This document shows positions 34,929-43,591 of a stretch of DNA of 64,000 nucleotides, piece by piece (position 1 is the first letter of the stretch; every line of letters starts with the position of its first letter). This DNA is from Streptomyces luteolus (GTDB taxonomy: Bacteria > Actinomycetota > Actinomycetes > Streptomycetales > Streptomycetaceae), in the NCBI RefSeq assembly GCF_029968015.1, contig NZ_JASCIS010000001.1, forward strand, positions 331,342 through 395,341, read 5' to 3'. Made by a program: the position numbers and the translations under genes. A model generated the notes under the pieces. It was not told the DNA's origin. It was given only the letters and a program-made list of their open reading frames with translations, and searched no databases.

Positions 34929-35696
34929 ATGACCGTGAATCTCGAAGTCTCCGCGGGCGTCGGCACGATCCGCCTGGACCGCCCCCCGATGAACGCCCTC
35001 GACATCGCCACCCAGGACCGGCTCAAGGAGCTCGCCGAGGAGGCGACCCGGCGCGACGACGTCCGTGCCGTGATCGTGTACGGCGGAGAGAAGGTGTTCG
35101 CGGCCGGCGCGGACATCAAGGAGATGCAGGACATGGACCACGCGGCCATGGTCCTGCGCTCCCGCGCCCTGCAGGACTCCTTCACCGCGATCGCCCGTAT
35201 CCCGAAGCCCGTCGTCGCCGCCGTCACCGGCTACGCGCTCGGCGGCGGCTGCGAGTTGGCGCTCTGCGCGGACTACCGGATCGCCGCCGACAACGCCAAG
35301 CTCGGCCAGCCCGAGATCCTGCTCGGCCTGATCCCGGGCGCGGGCGGAACCCAGCGCCTGGCCCGCCTGGTCGGCCCGTCCAAGGCCAAGGACCTGATCT
35401 TCACCGGCCGCATGGTAAAGGCCGAAGAGGCCCTGAGCATCGGCCTGGTGGACCGCGTCGTGCCCGCCGCCGAGGTGTACGAGCAGGCGCACGCCTGGGC
35501 CGCCGGGCTCGCCCAGGGCCCGGCGCTCGCGCTGCGCGCCGCGAAGGAGGCGGTGGACACCGGCCTGGAGACGGACATCGACACCGGCCTCGCGGTCGAA
35601 CGCACCTGGTTCGCCGGTCTGTTCGCCACCGAGGACCGCGAGCGCGGCATGCGCAGCTTCGTCGAGGAGGGCCCGGGCAAGGCCAAGTTCCTCTGA
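34929..35696 (+). CDS. Enoyl-CoA hydratase/isomerase (crotonase family)
   Basis: A 255-residue crotonase, hydrating trans-2-enoyl-CoA in beta-oxidation. The CoA oxyanion-hole motifs are AAGADIKEM (~58) and ALGGGCELALCADYRIA (~98; catalytic Glu in GGCEL), then QPEILLGLIPGAGGTQRLARLVG carrying the second catalytic Glu. Length is typical. The start ATG at 34929 has no strong ribosome site. Monocistronic between two hairpins. Confidence 0.92.
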   Translation: MTVNLEVSAGVGTIRLDRPPMNALDIATQDRLKELAEEATRRDDVRAVIVYGGEKVFAAGADIKEMQDMDHAAMVLRSRALQDSFTAIARIPKPVVAAVTGYALGGGCELALCADYRIAADNAKLGQPEILLGLIPGAGGTQRLARLVGPSKAKDLIFTGRMVKAEEALSIGLVDRVVPAAEVYEQAHAWAAGLAQGPALALRAAKEAVDTGLETDIDTGLAVERTWFAGLFATEDRERGMRSFVEEGPGKAKFL

Positions 35697-35712
35697 GTCA
35701 CTTCCGTCTCCG

Positions 35713-35751
35713 GAGTGTCAACTGCCTCACGTTGATGAGGAGTTGACACTC
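35713..35751. terminator. Long hairpin after enoyl-CoA hydratase
   Basis: GAGTGTCAACT pairs with AGTTGACACTC (11 bp perfect), and inside it CCTCA pairs with TGAGG around a CGTTGA loop. A probable terminator, though TGTCAAC...GTTGACA could also be a protein site. Confidence 0.7.
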
Positions 35752-35993
35752 TCGGGGGAATGGAATCGGTGAGCTCCGGCTTTTCCGCTCCTTAAGCCAG
35801 CCTCAAGCGTGGGGCGCCCGGTGACGGGTTCGTACGACCGTCAACTACCGGTCATCGCAGGTCAGATGGGGCGTACCGGCATCATGTGTGCCTTGGGCAT
35901 ATGCCGGTGCGTACCCTCGGAATTGGTGGTTCCGGGGGGCGTATTCCGCAGGAACGGCCCCGGAGGGCGCTCGGGCCCGCCATGATGGGGGGC

Positions 35994-36497
35994 ATGGCGG
36001 GGCTTGAGGGCAGTGAACGACCGCGGCGGCAGAGCGCAGTGGCCGCCATGCGGTGGACGCCGGCCGTCGAGGACGAACAGGCCCTGAAAGCACTGGAGTT
36101 GTACGGCAACCCCACCGACGCCGAGGTGCCGCTCCCGTCCCGCCCCGAGTCCGCGGGCGCCGCGCGCCGGCTCGCCCAGGTGGTCGTGCTCCGCAAGTGG
36201 GGGCTCACGCCGCAGGTCGCCGAGATCGTCGTGCTGCTCGTCTCGGAGCTGGTGGGCAACGCCGTACGGCACACGGGCGCGCGGGTCTTCGGCCTGAAGA
36301 TGGGGCGCAGGCCCGGCTGGATCCGCGTCGAGGTCCGCGACCCCTCGCGCGGGCTGCCCTGTCTGATGCCGGTGCAGGACATGGACACGAGCGGCCGCGG
36401 CCTGTTCCTGGTCGACAAGCTCTCCGACCGCTGGGGCGTGGATCTGCTCCCGCGCGGCAAGACCACCTGGTTCGAGATGCGCATCACCGAGCGCTGA
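35994..36497 (+). CDS. Anti-sigma-factor-type ATP-binding protein (RsbW/SpoIIAB-like)
   Basis: A 167-residue single HATPase_c protein of the serine-kinase anti-sigma type common in Streptomyces. N-box VLLVSELVGNAVRHTGA (~88) and G1/G2 boxes IRVEVRDPSRGLP and SGRGLFLVDKLSDRWG. No DNA-binding or membrane segment. It probably binds a sigma factor or phosphorylates an STAS anti-anti-sigma protein; partners are not in the window. The ATG at 35994 follows GGGGGG and is preferred to the in-frame ATG pair twelve bases upstream. Confidence 0.85.
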   Translation: MAGLEGSERPRRQSAVAAMRWTPAVEDEQALKALELYGNPTDAEVPLPSRPESAGAARRLAQVVVLRKWGLTPQVAEIVVLLVSELVGNAVRHTGARVFGLKMGRRPGWIRVEVRDPSRGLPCLMPVQDMDTSGRGLFLVDKLSDRWGVDLLPRGKTTWFEMRITER

Positions 36498-36873
36498 ACT
36501 CCCGTACGGGCACGGTGTCGTGCGCTCGTAGGCTCGTGCGCTCGTGCGCTCGTACGCACAGAAGCCCCCTCACGCCGTGGTGCGGCGTCGCGGGGGCTTC
36601 TGTGTGGTGCGCCGCGGATCTTCGGGGGGTGTGATCCACGGCCGCTGGGACGACCTGGCCCGGGTCAATGGGGGTCGCTTCTTTCAACTATGGCAGATCG
36701 ATCGGGTTCGGCCAAATGAATCGATGGTGATGTGTGGCACCTGCCTTGTAAACGTTGGTTAAGTGCAGCCTGTGTGCCGCCCGGCCCCCGGAAGTCGCAC
36801 CCCGGGCGACCGTCAAACGTCCTAATTTGGGTGAATCGTTACTAACTAAGAGAGTTCGCCCTTAAATGGCGGG
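36498..36873. other. 376-base spacer before the deacetylase operon
   Basis: No gene is seen. It holds short CTCGTGCG direct repeats (about 36520-36555), a strong hairpin at 36557-36604 and, from about 36715 on, a relatively A/T-rich stretch with TTAAGTG and ACTAACTAAG that should be the promoter region of the next operon. Confidence 0.5.
36557..36604. terminator. Terminator hairpin
   Basis: CACAGAAGCCCCC pairs perfectly (13 bp) with GGGGGCTTCTGTG around a GC-rich inner loop, after the anti-sigma-type gene. Confidence 0.85.
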
Positions 36874-37644
36874 GTGACTTCAACGGACCGCCGCGGCGCC
36901 CTGCGTACCGGAGCCCTGTTCGCCCTCGCGGGCGCGCTCACCGCCGCCTGCGGCACGGACGACACTGCCAGAAGCACCCCCGAGAAGAAGACGCCCCCCT
37001 CCGCCGCGCCCCCGGCCGCCGGACCGCGCCGCTTCCCCGGGCTGCCCGGCCAGATCGAGCACGGCCCCCGCGACCGCCCGCACGTCGCCCTCACCTTCCA
37101 CGGCCAGGGCGACCCCAAGACCGCCAAGGCCCTGCTCGCCGAGGCCGAACGCGCCGAGGCCCGCGTCACCGTCCTCGCCGTCGGCCGCTGGCTCGACGAG
37201 CACCCCGAGATGGCGCACCGGATCCTCGACGGCGGCCACGAGATCGGCAACCACACCCTGCGCCACCTCGACATCAACTCCCTGCCCGAGGACGAGGCAT
37301 ACGCCGAGATCACCGGCTGCGCGAACCGCCTGCGACGCCTCACCGGATCCATCGGCGCCTGGTTCCGGCCCTCCCGCGCCCAGTACGCGAGCCCGCTCGT
37401 GCAGGAGCTCGCCCACCGCGCCGGCTACCCGCACGTCCTGTCGTACGACACCGACTCCCTGGACTTCACCTCGCCGGGCGCACCGACCGTCGTGCGCCGC
37501 GTCACCGGCCGGATCAGGAAGGGATCGGTGGTGAGCCTGCACTTCGGGTACGCGGACACGGTCGCCGCGCTGCCCGCCGTCCTGGAAGAGATCGACCGCC
37601 GCGGCCTCGGCGCGGTGACCACCACGGAGCTGCTGACCACATGA
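36874..37644 (+). CDS. Polysaccharide deacetylase-fold lipoprotein
   Basis: A 256-residue lipoprotein: signal with an RR pair and lipobox TAAC (Cys ~26), then a NodB/CE4 domain. The zinc histidines are kept (GNHTLRHLD ~127) and the later RPSRAQYASP and LSYDTDSLDF motifs are recognisable. The first motif, normally TFDDG, reads TFHGQGD here, so the catalytic base is shifted or absent and activity is uncertain. The start GTG at 36874 has only GGCGGG very close upstream. The stop overlaps the next gene's ATG (ATGA). Confidence 0.85.
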   Translation: MTSTDRRGALRTGALFALAGALTAACGTDDTARSTPEKKTPPSAAPPAAGPRRFPGLPGQIEHGPRDRPHVALTFHGQGDPKTAKALLAEAERAEARVTVLAVGRWLDEHPEMAHRILDGGHEIGNHTLRHLDINSLPEDEAYAEITGCANRLRRLTGSIGAWFRPSRAQYASPLVQELAHRAGYPHVLSYDTDSLDFTSPGAPTVVRRVTGRIRKGSVVSLHFGYADTVAALPAVLEEIDRRGLGAVTTTELLTT

Positions 37645-38846
37645 ACCCCCACCCGAAGACCCGCCTCCCCCTCACCCGGCGCACCCGCCTCCTGATGTGC
37701 GCCTCCCTGCTCGCCGCGAGCGCCGCCCTCGCCGCCTGCGGCACTCCCGCCGAGGAGACCGCCAAGGCCTCGCTCGGCGAGAAGAAGAAGCCCGCCAAGC
37801 CCAAGGAGGCCGACGGCCTGCCCGGCATGCCGCCCGTCCTCGACCCCGAGGACCTCTACGCCGCCGACCGGCCGAACAAGCTGTCCCCGGTGGTCAAGGA
37901 CTTCCCCTCGCGCGTGTACGTCCCCAACACCAACTCCAACACAGTCTCGGTGATCGACCCGAAGAAGTTCGAGGTCATCGACACCATCGACGTCGGCACC
38001 CAGCCCCAGCACGTCGTGCCCTCCTGGGACCTCAAGACCCTCTGGGTCAACAACAACCGCGGGCACACGCTCACGCCCATCGACCCGAAGACCGCCAAGC
38101 GCCGCGGGCCCGACGTCGAGGTGCACGACCCGTACAACCTCTACTTCACACCGAACGGCAAGCACGCCGTCGTCATGGCCTCACTCGACCGCGAGCTGGT
38201 CTTCCGCGACCCGCACACCATGAAGCGCGAGCACACCGAACCCGTCAGCTGCTACGGCGTGAACCACGCCGACTTCTCCGCCGACGGCCGCTACTTCATC
38301 GTGTCCTGCGAGTTCTCCGCCGAACTCCTCAAGGTCGACACCCAGAAGATGAAGGTCATCGGCCAGCAGAAACTGCCCTTCGAGGGCGCCATGCCGCAGG
38401 ACGTCAAGATCTCCCCGGACGGCAAGACCTTCTACATCGCCGACATGATGGCCCACGGCGTCTGGGTCCTCGACGGCGAGAAGTTCACCACCCCCAAGCT
38501 CATGCCCACCGGCAAGGGCGCCCACGGCCTCTACATCAGCCGCGACTCCAAGGAGATGTACATCCCCAACCGCGGCGAGGGCTCCATCTCCGTCTTCAAC
38601 TTCCCGAAGAACAAGCTCACCAAGAAGTGGTGGCTCCCCGACGGCGGCAGCCCCGACATGGGCGGCGTCTCCGCCGACGGCAAGGTCCTCTGGCTGTCGG
38701 GACGGTACGACTCCGAGGTGTACGCCATCGACACCCGCACCGGTGTCCAGCTCGCCAAGATCCCCGTCGGCGGCGGCCCGCACGGCCTCGCCGTCTACCC
38801 CCAGCCCGGCCGCTACTCCCTCGGCCACACCGGCGTCTTCCGCTGA
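37641..38846 (+). CDS. YVTN/YncE-type beta-propeller lipoprotein
   Basis: A 401-residue lipoprotein (lipobox LAAC, Cys ~33) with a seven-bladed beta-propeller of the YncE/cytochrome-d1-like type: repeated blades such as RVYVPNTNSNTVSVIDP, GRYFIVSCEFSAELLKVDT, GKTFYIADMMAHGVWVLDG, KEMYIPNRGEGSISVFNF and KVLWLSGRYDSEVYAIDT. No heme-binding CxxCH is seen. Translationally coupled to the deacetylase-fold lipoprotein, so the two probably work together at the cell surface; the substrate is unknown. Confidence 0.88.
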   Translation: MNPHPKTRLPLTRRTRLLMCASLLAASAALAACGTPAEETAKASLGEKKKPAKPKEADGLPGMPPVLDPEDLYAADRPNKLSPVVKDFPSRVYVPNTNSNTVSVIDPKKFEVIDTIDVGTQPQHVVPSWDLKTLWVNNNRGHTLTPIDPKTAKRRGPDVEVHDPYNLYFTPNGKHAVVMASLDRELVFRDPHTMKREHTEPVSCYGVNHADFSADGRYFIVSCEFSAELLKVDTQKMKVIGQQKLPFEGAMPQDVKISPDGKTFYIADMMAHGVWVLDGEKFTTPKLMPTGKGAHGLYISRDSKEMYIPNRGEGSISVFNFPKNKLTKKWWLPDGGSPDMGGVSADGKVLWLSGRYDSEVYAIDTRTGVQLAKIPVGGGPHGLAVYPQPGRYSLGHTGVFR

Positions 38847-38941
38847 CCTCTTCCGCTGACCCGGACTCTCCGGACGGACACCAGTACGGGCCCCGATAAT
38901 CTGACCTCCGTCAGAAACGCACCAAAGAAGGGGTGGACCCA

Positions 38942-39157
38942 GTGGCGGACATCGAGGCAGCACGCGCGCAGTTCCAGCGGATCGACACGGACGGGGACGG
39001 CTTCATCACCGCCGCCGAGTTCAAGCAGGCGCTCGCGCAGGGCGGCGACTGGAACGTGACCGACTCCGTGGCCGAAGCCGTCATCGGCGCGCAGGACAGC
39101 AACCACGACAAGGTGCTCTCCTTCGACGAGTTCTGGACCCACCTCAGCAAGGCCTGA
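38942..39157 (+). CDS. Small EF-hand calcium-binding protein
   Basis: A 71-residue protein with two EF-hand loops: DTDGDGFITAAE (~17-28), fully canonical, and DSNHDKVLSFDE (~53-64), with acidic residues at positions 1, 5 and 12. It resembles the small Streptomyces calcium-binding proteins (CabC-like, but shorter). The GTG at 38942 is preferred because AGAAGGGG lies seven to ten bases before it; a GTG at 38933 is also in frame but overlaps that site. Confidence 0.88.
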   Translation: MADIEAARAQFQRIDTDGDGFITAAEFKQALAQGGDWNVTDSVAEAVIGAQDSNHDKVLSFDEFWTHLSKA

Positions 39158-39171
39158 GCCCCACCCGCCGT

Positions 39172-39370
<199 letters not shown>

Positions 39371-39373
39371 GGA

Positions 39374-39401
39374 CTCCTCCGCCCCGGGGGTGGCGGAGGA
39401 G
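39374..39401. promoter_or_regulatory. Hairpin over the mobC start
   Basis: CTCCTCCGCC pairs with GGCGGAGGAG (10 bp perfect). The GTG start of mobC lies at the foot of the right arm, so the structure could mask translation. Close to the doubtful low-complexity block. Confidence 0.45.
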
Positions 39402-39902
39402 CTGCTCCGGCACGAGGGCGTGCCGGAGCAGGAGCGGGTGGGTGCAGGCAAGCAGCCGCCGATCCCCACCGGTGGGGCCAAGCTGCGCACGCCGCACCGC
39501 CGCGCGAACCTCGACGCGCAGCGCTCCGAGCACGTCACCGTGCGCTTCGCTCCGTACGAGAAGCACGACGTCCAAGCTGCTGCGGATACCGAGCAGGTGA
39601 CGATGGCCCGCTACATCTCGGACGCCACCATGGCCCGCGTCCGCGGTGAGATCACCATCGCCGCCCAGCGCACGGTGTACGACGACGCGATCGACGAGCT
39701 CGCCGCATTGCGGGCGCAGATCGCCCGGATCGGCAACAACGTCAACCAGATCGCCCGCCGCCTCAACACCGACGGCGATCCACACCGCGTGGACGCCGCC
39801 ATCCTCCAGCGGGCGGAGCGGCTGCTCACCACCGCCCACGACACGGTCCGGGCGATCGACGACGCCGCCTTCCGCGCGGCGGAGCAGAAGGCGGCGGCCT
39901 GA
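39390..39902 (+). CDS. mobC: Plasmid/ICE mobilization protein MobC
   Basis: A 170-residue relaxosome accessory protein. The N-terminal basic part ends with ANLDAQRSEHVTVRFAPYEK and a ribbon-helix-helix-like stretch; the C-terminal MobC domain has the hallmark RIGNNVNQIARRLN (~112-125). It helps the relaxase nick oriT. The start GTG at 39390 sits in a hairpin (39374-39401), and the sequence just upstream is the doubtful low-complexity block, so a longer N-terminus is possible. The stop is immediately followed by the relaxase start. Confidence 0.88.
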   Translation: MAEELLRHEGVPEQERVGAGKQPPIPTGGAKLRTPHRRANLDAQRSEHVTVRFAPYEKHDVQAAADTEQVTMARYISDATMARVRGEITIAAQRTVYDDAIDELAALRAQIARIGNNVNQIARRLNTDGDPHRVDAAILQRAERLLTTAHDTVRAIDDAAFRAAEQKAAA

Positions 39903-41630
39903 GTGATCGCGAACATCGTCAAGCCGGGCAACAACACGTACGGCGTCCTGAAGTACCTCTTCCACAAAGGCCGCGCCAACGAGCACACCGACCAGCACAT
40001 CGTCGCCTCCTGGGACGACTTCATCCCCGACCCCGGCCCCTGGGACAGCCCCGGCCACAAACAGCGGCTCGGCCAGCTCGCCAAGGCACTCGATCTACGG
40101 GTCGAGCAAGCCGGCGACAAGGCACCCGATGGGCACGTGTGGCACTGCTCGGTCCGCGCCGCACCCGAGGACCGCATCCTCACCGATGCCGAGTGGGCGA
40201 CGATCGCCCGGCGCATGGTGGACGCGACCGGCATTGCACCTGAAGGTGATCCGGACGGCTGCCGTTGGGTCGCGGTGCGGCACGCGGACGACCACATCCA
40301 CATCGTCGCCACGAAGGTGCGTGGCGATCTGCGTCCGCCGCGGAACTGGAACGACTACCACCGCGCCATGACCGAACTCACTGCGATCGAGAAGGAGTTC
40401 GGCCTTACCCAGGTTCCGCGCGGTCCCGAAGCCGCAGCGAGCACCGCAGCGGCGAAGCGCTCCACACGCGCCGAGCAGGAGAAGGCCAAACGGCAGGGCC
40501 GCGACATGACGGGGCGCGAGCAGCTGCGGCACACCGTCCGCGCCGCGCTCTCGCACGCCCAGGACCTGGACGAGTTCTTCAACCTGCTCGCCGACGCCGG
40601 CCTCCAGGTCGAAACCCGCACCCTGCCCTCCGGTGACCTCGGCGGCTACAAAGTCGCCCTGCCCGACGACACCACGGGTGATAAGCCGGTCTGGTACTCC
40701 GGCTCCAAACTCGCCACCGACCTCTCCCTCCCCCAGATCCAGAAGCGCCTGGCCGCAGCCGAAGCGCCAACTACCCCTGTCGCCTCACCGGCCGGGCATC
40801 GGCGCCTGAGCCCGTGGCATCAGGCCACCGCCGCCGCGGAACGCATCCCGCATCACCTCGATCACGCCGACGAACCCACCGCCCAGGCCCACCTGACGGT
40901 CTTCAGTGAAGTTCTCTACGCCCTGCCCGCCCACGTCGGCACTCCGCACCTGCGGGCCGAACTGCACCGGGCCGCGCTCGCCTTCGAACACGCCGCCCAC
41001 ACCCGAGCCCGAACCGACCACCAGCACGCCCGTGCCCTACGCGGCGCGCTGAAGGCCATGCGCTACCAGCCCGCGGACGGCACCGGTCTGGCCATGCTGC
41101 TGGACGCCGCGATCCTCGTGGTCCTCGCCGCCCAGCGCCGCAGCGTGATGCGCCACCACGACCGGCAGGTCGCTGCTGCCCGACAGACCCTCACCCATCT
41201 CCAGGCCGCCTACGACCAGATCGCGCCCGCCAGCCTCGCTCAACTCGGCAGGCATCGCCCTTCCGACGGTGCTGTTCATCGGTACGCCCGCACCCTGGTC
41301 GAGGTTCTGCCCTCGCACGCGGAGCAGATCCTCGGCGAGGACGCCTGGCCCGCGCTCACCGCCACCCTCGCCGCCGCCGAAGCCGCCGGCCACGAACCCG
41401 CGACCGTTCTCCAACAGGCAGCTCGGCAACGCTCCTTGGACGACGCGAAATCCGCATCCGAAGTCCTCGTCTGGCGCATCCAACGCCTCGGCGACCGACA
41501 CGCCCCCAGCTCCCGTGCACGCGCCGCGCAAACCCGCAGCCCGCACGCCAAGCCCACTCCACAGGCCGCCACAGGAACACCCGCCGCGCACGTGCCGACG
41601 ACGTCACCCCGAACCGGACGGTCCCGGTGA
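39903..41630 (+). CDS. Relaxase (MobA/VirD2-type mobilization nuclease)
   Basis: A 575-residue relaxase that nicks oriT and pilots DNA during conjugal transfer. Motif I Tyr lies in YGVLKYLFHKGRANEH (~13-28). The metal-binding three-His motif is clear in VRHADDHIHIVAT (~125-137). The rest is a long helical, Arg/Ala/His-rich region typical of actinomycete mobilization relaxases, ending in a basic disordered tail. The GTG at 39903 follows the mobC stop with no gap. No type IV coupling protein or TraB-like translocase is visible in the window, so the element seems mobilizable rather than self-transmissible. Confidence 0.92.
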   Translation: MIANIVKPGNNTYGVLKYLFHKGRANEHTDQHIVASWDDFIPDPGPWDSPGHKQRLGQLAKALDLRVEQAGDKAPDGHVWHCSVRAAPEDRILTDAEWATIARRMVDATGIAPEGDPDGCRWVAVRHADDHIHIVATKVRGDLRPPRNWNDYHRAMTELTAIEKEFGLTQVPRGPEAAASTAAAKRSTRAEQEKAKRQGRDMTGREQLRHTVRAALSHAQDLDEFFNLLADAGLQVETRTLPSGDLGGYKVALPDDTTGDKPVWYSGSKLATDLSLPQIQKRLAAAEAPTTPVASPAGHRRLSPWHQATAAAERIPHHLDHADEPTAQAHLTVFSEVLYALPAHVGTPHLRAELHRAALAFEHAAHTRARTDHQHARALRGALKAMRYQPADGTGLAMLLDAAILVVLAAQRRSVMRHHDRQVAAARQTLTHLQAAYDQIAPASLAQLGRHRPSDGAVHRYARTLVEVLPSHAEQILGEDAWPALTATLAAAEAAGHEPATVLQQAARQRSLDDAKSASEVLVWRIQRLGDRHAPSSRARAAQTRSPHAKPTPQAATGTPAAHVPTTSPRTGRSR

Positions 41631-41689
41631 ACGCGCATCAGCGCGCACAGGCGCTGACCAGCGTGCGGGGCAGCGGATCGTAACCGCAC

Positions 41690-41714
41690 ATCCCCGGTTA
41701 CCGAAACCGGGGAT
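41690..41714. terminator. Terminator hairpin after relaxase
   Basis: ATCCCCGGTT-ACCGA-AACCGGGGAT, a 10-bp perfect stem followed by CCTTTTG: a good rho-independent candidate about 60 bases after the relaxase stop. Confidence 0.75.
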
Positions 41715-41761
41715 TCTCCGGATCCTTTTGTTCCCAACCGCCCTCTGGAAGGAGCACCCGC

Positions 41762-42139
41762 ATTCCCCGCAGCGAACCCCGCCCCGACGTCGTCGCCCTG
41801 CTGTGCAGCACTGTCACGTACCTGTCCGAAACCAACTCCTGGTCCCGCCGCAAGGACCGCCCCCTCACTCAGGAGGAGCGAGATGCGCTCGCTCATGCCA
41901 CCCAGGACGAGCGCACAGAAGCAGGCGAGCAGCTCATTCGCTACTGGAAATACCGGCGCGAACAGAACGAGGCTTTGGAAGCCCTACACGACTACCTCAG
42001 CCCGTTCCTGGAGGAGCTCGTCCAGAAGAACCTCACCAACGTCATCCGTGGCATGACGCAGGACGAGCGGGACAAGGTCGCAGAGCTGGCGGGCGCCATA
42101 GACGAACCCGTCCGCCCGTTCACCCCCTACGCCTTCTGA
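41762..42139 (+). CDS. Helical protein with apparent ATT start codon
   Basis: An open frame of 126 codons with high coding quality, missed by normal start rules because it has no in-frame ATG, GTG or TTG near its 5' end. A strong ribosome site (GGAAGGAG, 41747-41754) lies seven bases before ATT 41762. The 125-residue product (IPRSEPRPDVVALLCSTVTY...) is helical and charged, with WKYRREQNEALEALHDYLSPFLEELV in the middle and ends VRPFTPYAF. No family recognised. It follows the relaxase and ends before a strong terminator, so it belongs to the mobile element. An internal 5' deletion or sequencing error near the start is the alternative. Confidence 0.65.
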   Translation: MPRSEPRPDVVALLCSTVTYLSETNSWSRRKDRPLTQEERDALAHATQDERTEAGEQLIRYWKYRREQNEALEALHDYLSPFLEELVQKNLTNVIRGMTQDERDKVAELAGAIDEPVRPFTPYAF

Positions 42140-42169
42140 CGAGGAACGACACCGCCTGCTGACATGAGG

Positions 42170-42212
42170 AAGAGGGCCGGTAGCCAGGAAAGTCCTGGCT
42201 ACCGGCCCTCTT
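42170..42212. terminator. Strong bidirectional terminator
   Basis: A 20-bp perfect stem beginning AAGAGGGCCGGTAGCCAGGA with an AAG loop, between the convergent helical-protein gene and lipoprotein gene. Confidence 0.93.
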
Positions 42213-42224
42213 CGTACGGCTGGA

Positions 42225-42923
42225 TCATCGCGTGCGTTGAGCCTTACCGACGGCTCTGGCGAGGTGAGCGTCAACAAGGCCAGGATTGCCGGAGACGATC
42301 ACCAAAAGGTTGCCGGTGCGGGCTGCCGTTTGCTTGACGATCCTGCGCTGCCCGCCGGCGGAGAAGGTCAGCAACTGGCTCCACCGCTCGTCAGCGAGGT
42401 CCGGCACGGACGCCCTCTCGGTGCGCACGTCGATGACACTGCTGCCCGACGCCACCTGGAACGAGCGGCAGGAGAGCATCGCATCGAACACCTTCCCGAT
42501 GCCCCGGGACAGCTTCGCCGGGCTGTCGCTGTAGAGCTCCTCGCCCAGCTCGGAGCTACTGCTGCCGGTGTACGTGAAGGACACCTTCGCCTTCCGGGGG
42601 AAGGCGAGGCCGGAGCCGGTGGCCGCGCCGGTGCCGAGCTTTTCCAACGCTGGGCAACCGATCACGGCGACGTCGCCGCTGCGGCGCGGGGCCTCGGGCT
42701 CGCGGGTGTAGCCCTCACCGAGGTCGCGCCCGGTCAGCAACCGCTCGCTCAGCTGGGCCGAGGAAAGCGGAGCGGGCGCCGAGGGCGCGCTGTCGCCACG
42801 AGGCGCGGATGCAGAGGAGGCGGGCGAGGTACCGGCGGGCTCGGCGGGGCCGGCACAGCCAGTCAAGGCGAGGGCCGCGACAACGGTGCTCAGGGCGAGA
42901 GTGGTCGTGGTGGAACGGCGCAT
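42225..42923 (-). CDS. Secreted lipoprotein of unknown function
   Basis: A 232-residue lipoprotein with lipobox LTGC (Cys ~23), a Ser/Pro/Ala-rich linker (~26-52) and a folded domain (~55-230) with two cysteines likely to pair (VIGCPALEKL and AMLSCRSF). The pattern LLTGRDLGEGYT...GCPALEKL...SCRSF and late VKQTAARTGNLLVIVSGN loosely recalls extracellular sensor domains of the PknH type; that is a weak resemblance. Single gene, next to mobilization genes. Confidence 0.75.
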   Translation of the reverse strand: MRRSTTTTLALSTVVAALALTGCAGPAEPAGTSPASSASAPRGDSAPSAPAPLSSAQLSERLLTGRDLGEGYTREPEAPRRSGDVAVIGCPALEKLGTGAATGSGLAFPRKAKVSFTYTGSSSSELGEELYSDSPAKLSRGIGKVFDAMLSCRSFQVASGSSVIDVRTERASVPDLADERWSQLLTFSAGGQRRIVKQTAARTGNLLVIVSGNPGLVDAHLARAVGKAQRTR

Positions 42924-43022
42924 ACGGGAAACCCCTTGTGGTGATGCGAGACGGGCGGTCTGACCAGGTCGGCTCTCCGGGTGCCGACGAACGCAGGGAC
43001 GGCGGGAAGGGGTTTCGGCCTG

Positions 43023-43499
43023 TCAGTGGCCGAGGTGGCGCAGGCCGTCTTCGAGGGTGGGGTGGAAGCGGTCGACCGGACCGGAGTTGCGGTTGTACCA
43101 GGCCGCATCCAGCCGGGACTCCTTCACCTGGTGGCCGGCCGGGCAGCGCAGCCACACCGAGTTGTCGCGCAGGTTGAAGACGATCCAGTTCCGGTATGCA
43201 CCGCAGTGGCACGCGTGGACCTCGCCGTCGATGACCAGCGGCTGGTACCAGCGCATCATGAAGCCCTCGACGTCCTGGCGGCACGGCGCCCGGAACTCCG
43301 CAGGCAGGAAGTCGTCCGTCACCGTGGCGTCCGGCACGGCTGCCGGGGTCGGATCAGCGGTGGCTGGCACCGCGTCCGGGACGGCTGCTTCGGGCAGTGG
43401 CCACTCGGCGTGCAACGCCAGCACGGCCTGGCCGGCACGCTGGACTTCACGGAACTCCCGGTCCGCACGGGAACGACGACGTCGGGGCATTCGGAACAT
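43023..43499 (-). CDS. Unknown protein with zinc-ribbon-like motif
   Basis: 158 residues, no named family. Basic N-terminus (MPRRRRSRADREF), a Pro/Ala-rich linker and a C-terminal domain with HACHCGAYRNW...WLRCPAGHQVKES, a likely Cys/His zinc ribbon (~100-130), followed by conserved-looking aromatic residues (AAWYNRNSGPVDRFHP). Located in the accessory region beside a DUF317 gene. Confidence 0.6.
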   Translation of the reverse strand: MFRMPRRRRSRADREFREVQRAGQAVLALHAEWPLPEAAVPDAVPATADPTPAAVPDATVTDDFLPAEFRAPCRQDVEGFMMRWYQPLVIDGEVHACHCGAYRNWIVFNLRDNSVWLRCPAGHQVKESRLDAAWYNRNSGPVDRFHPTLEDGLRHLGH

Positions 43500-43591
43500 G
43501 TGGTCTCCGTCTCTCGTCGGCGACGCCGACGGTCTCCTTCATCTGACAAGTACGTGGCGGTGCCCAACAGGCTGTCTGGGAAGGCGAGTTA

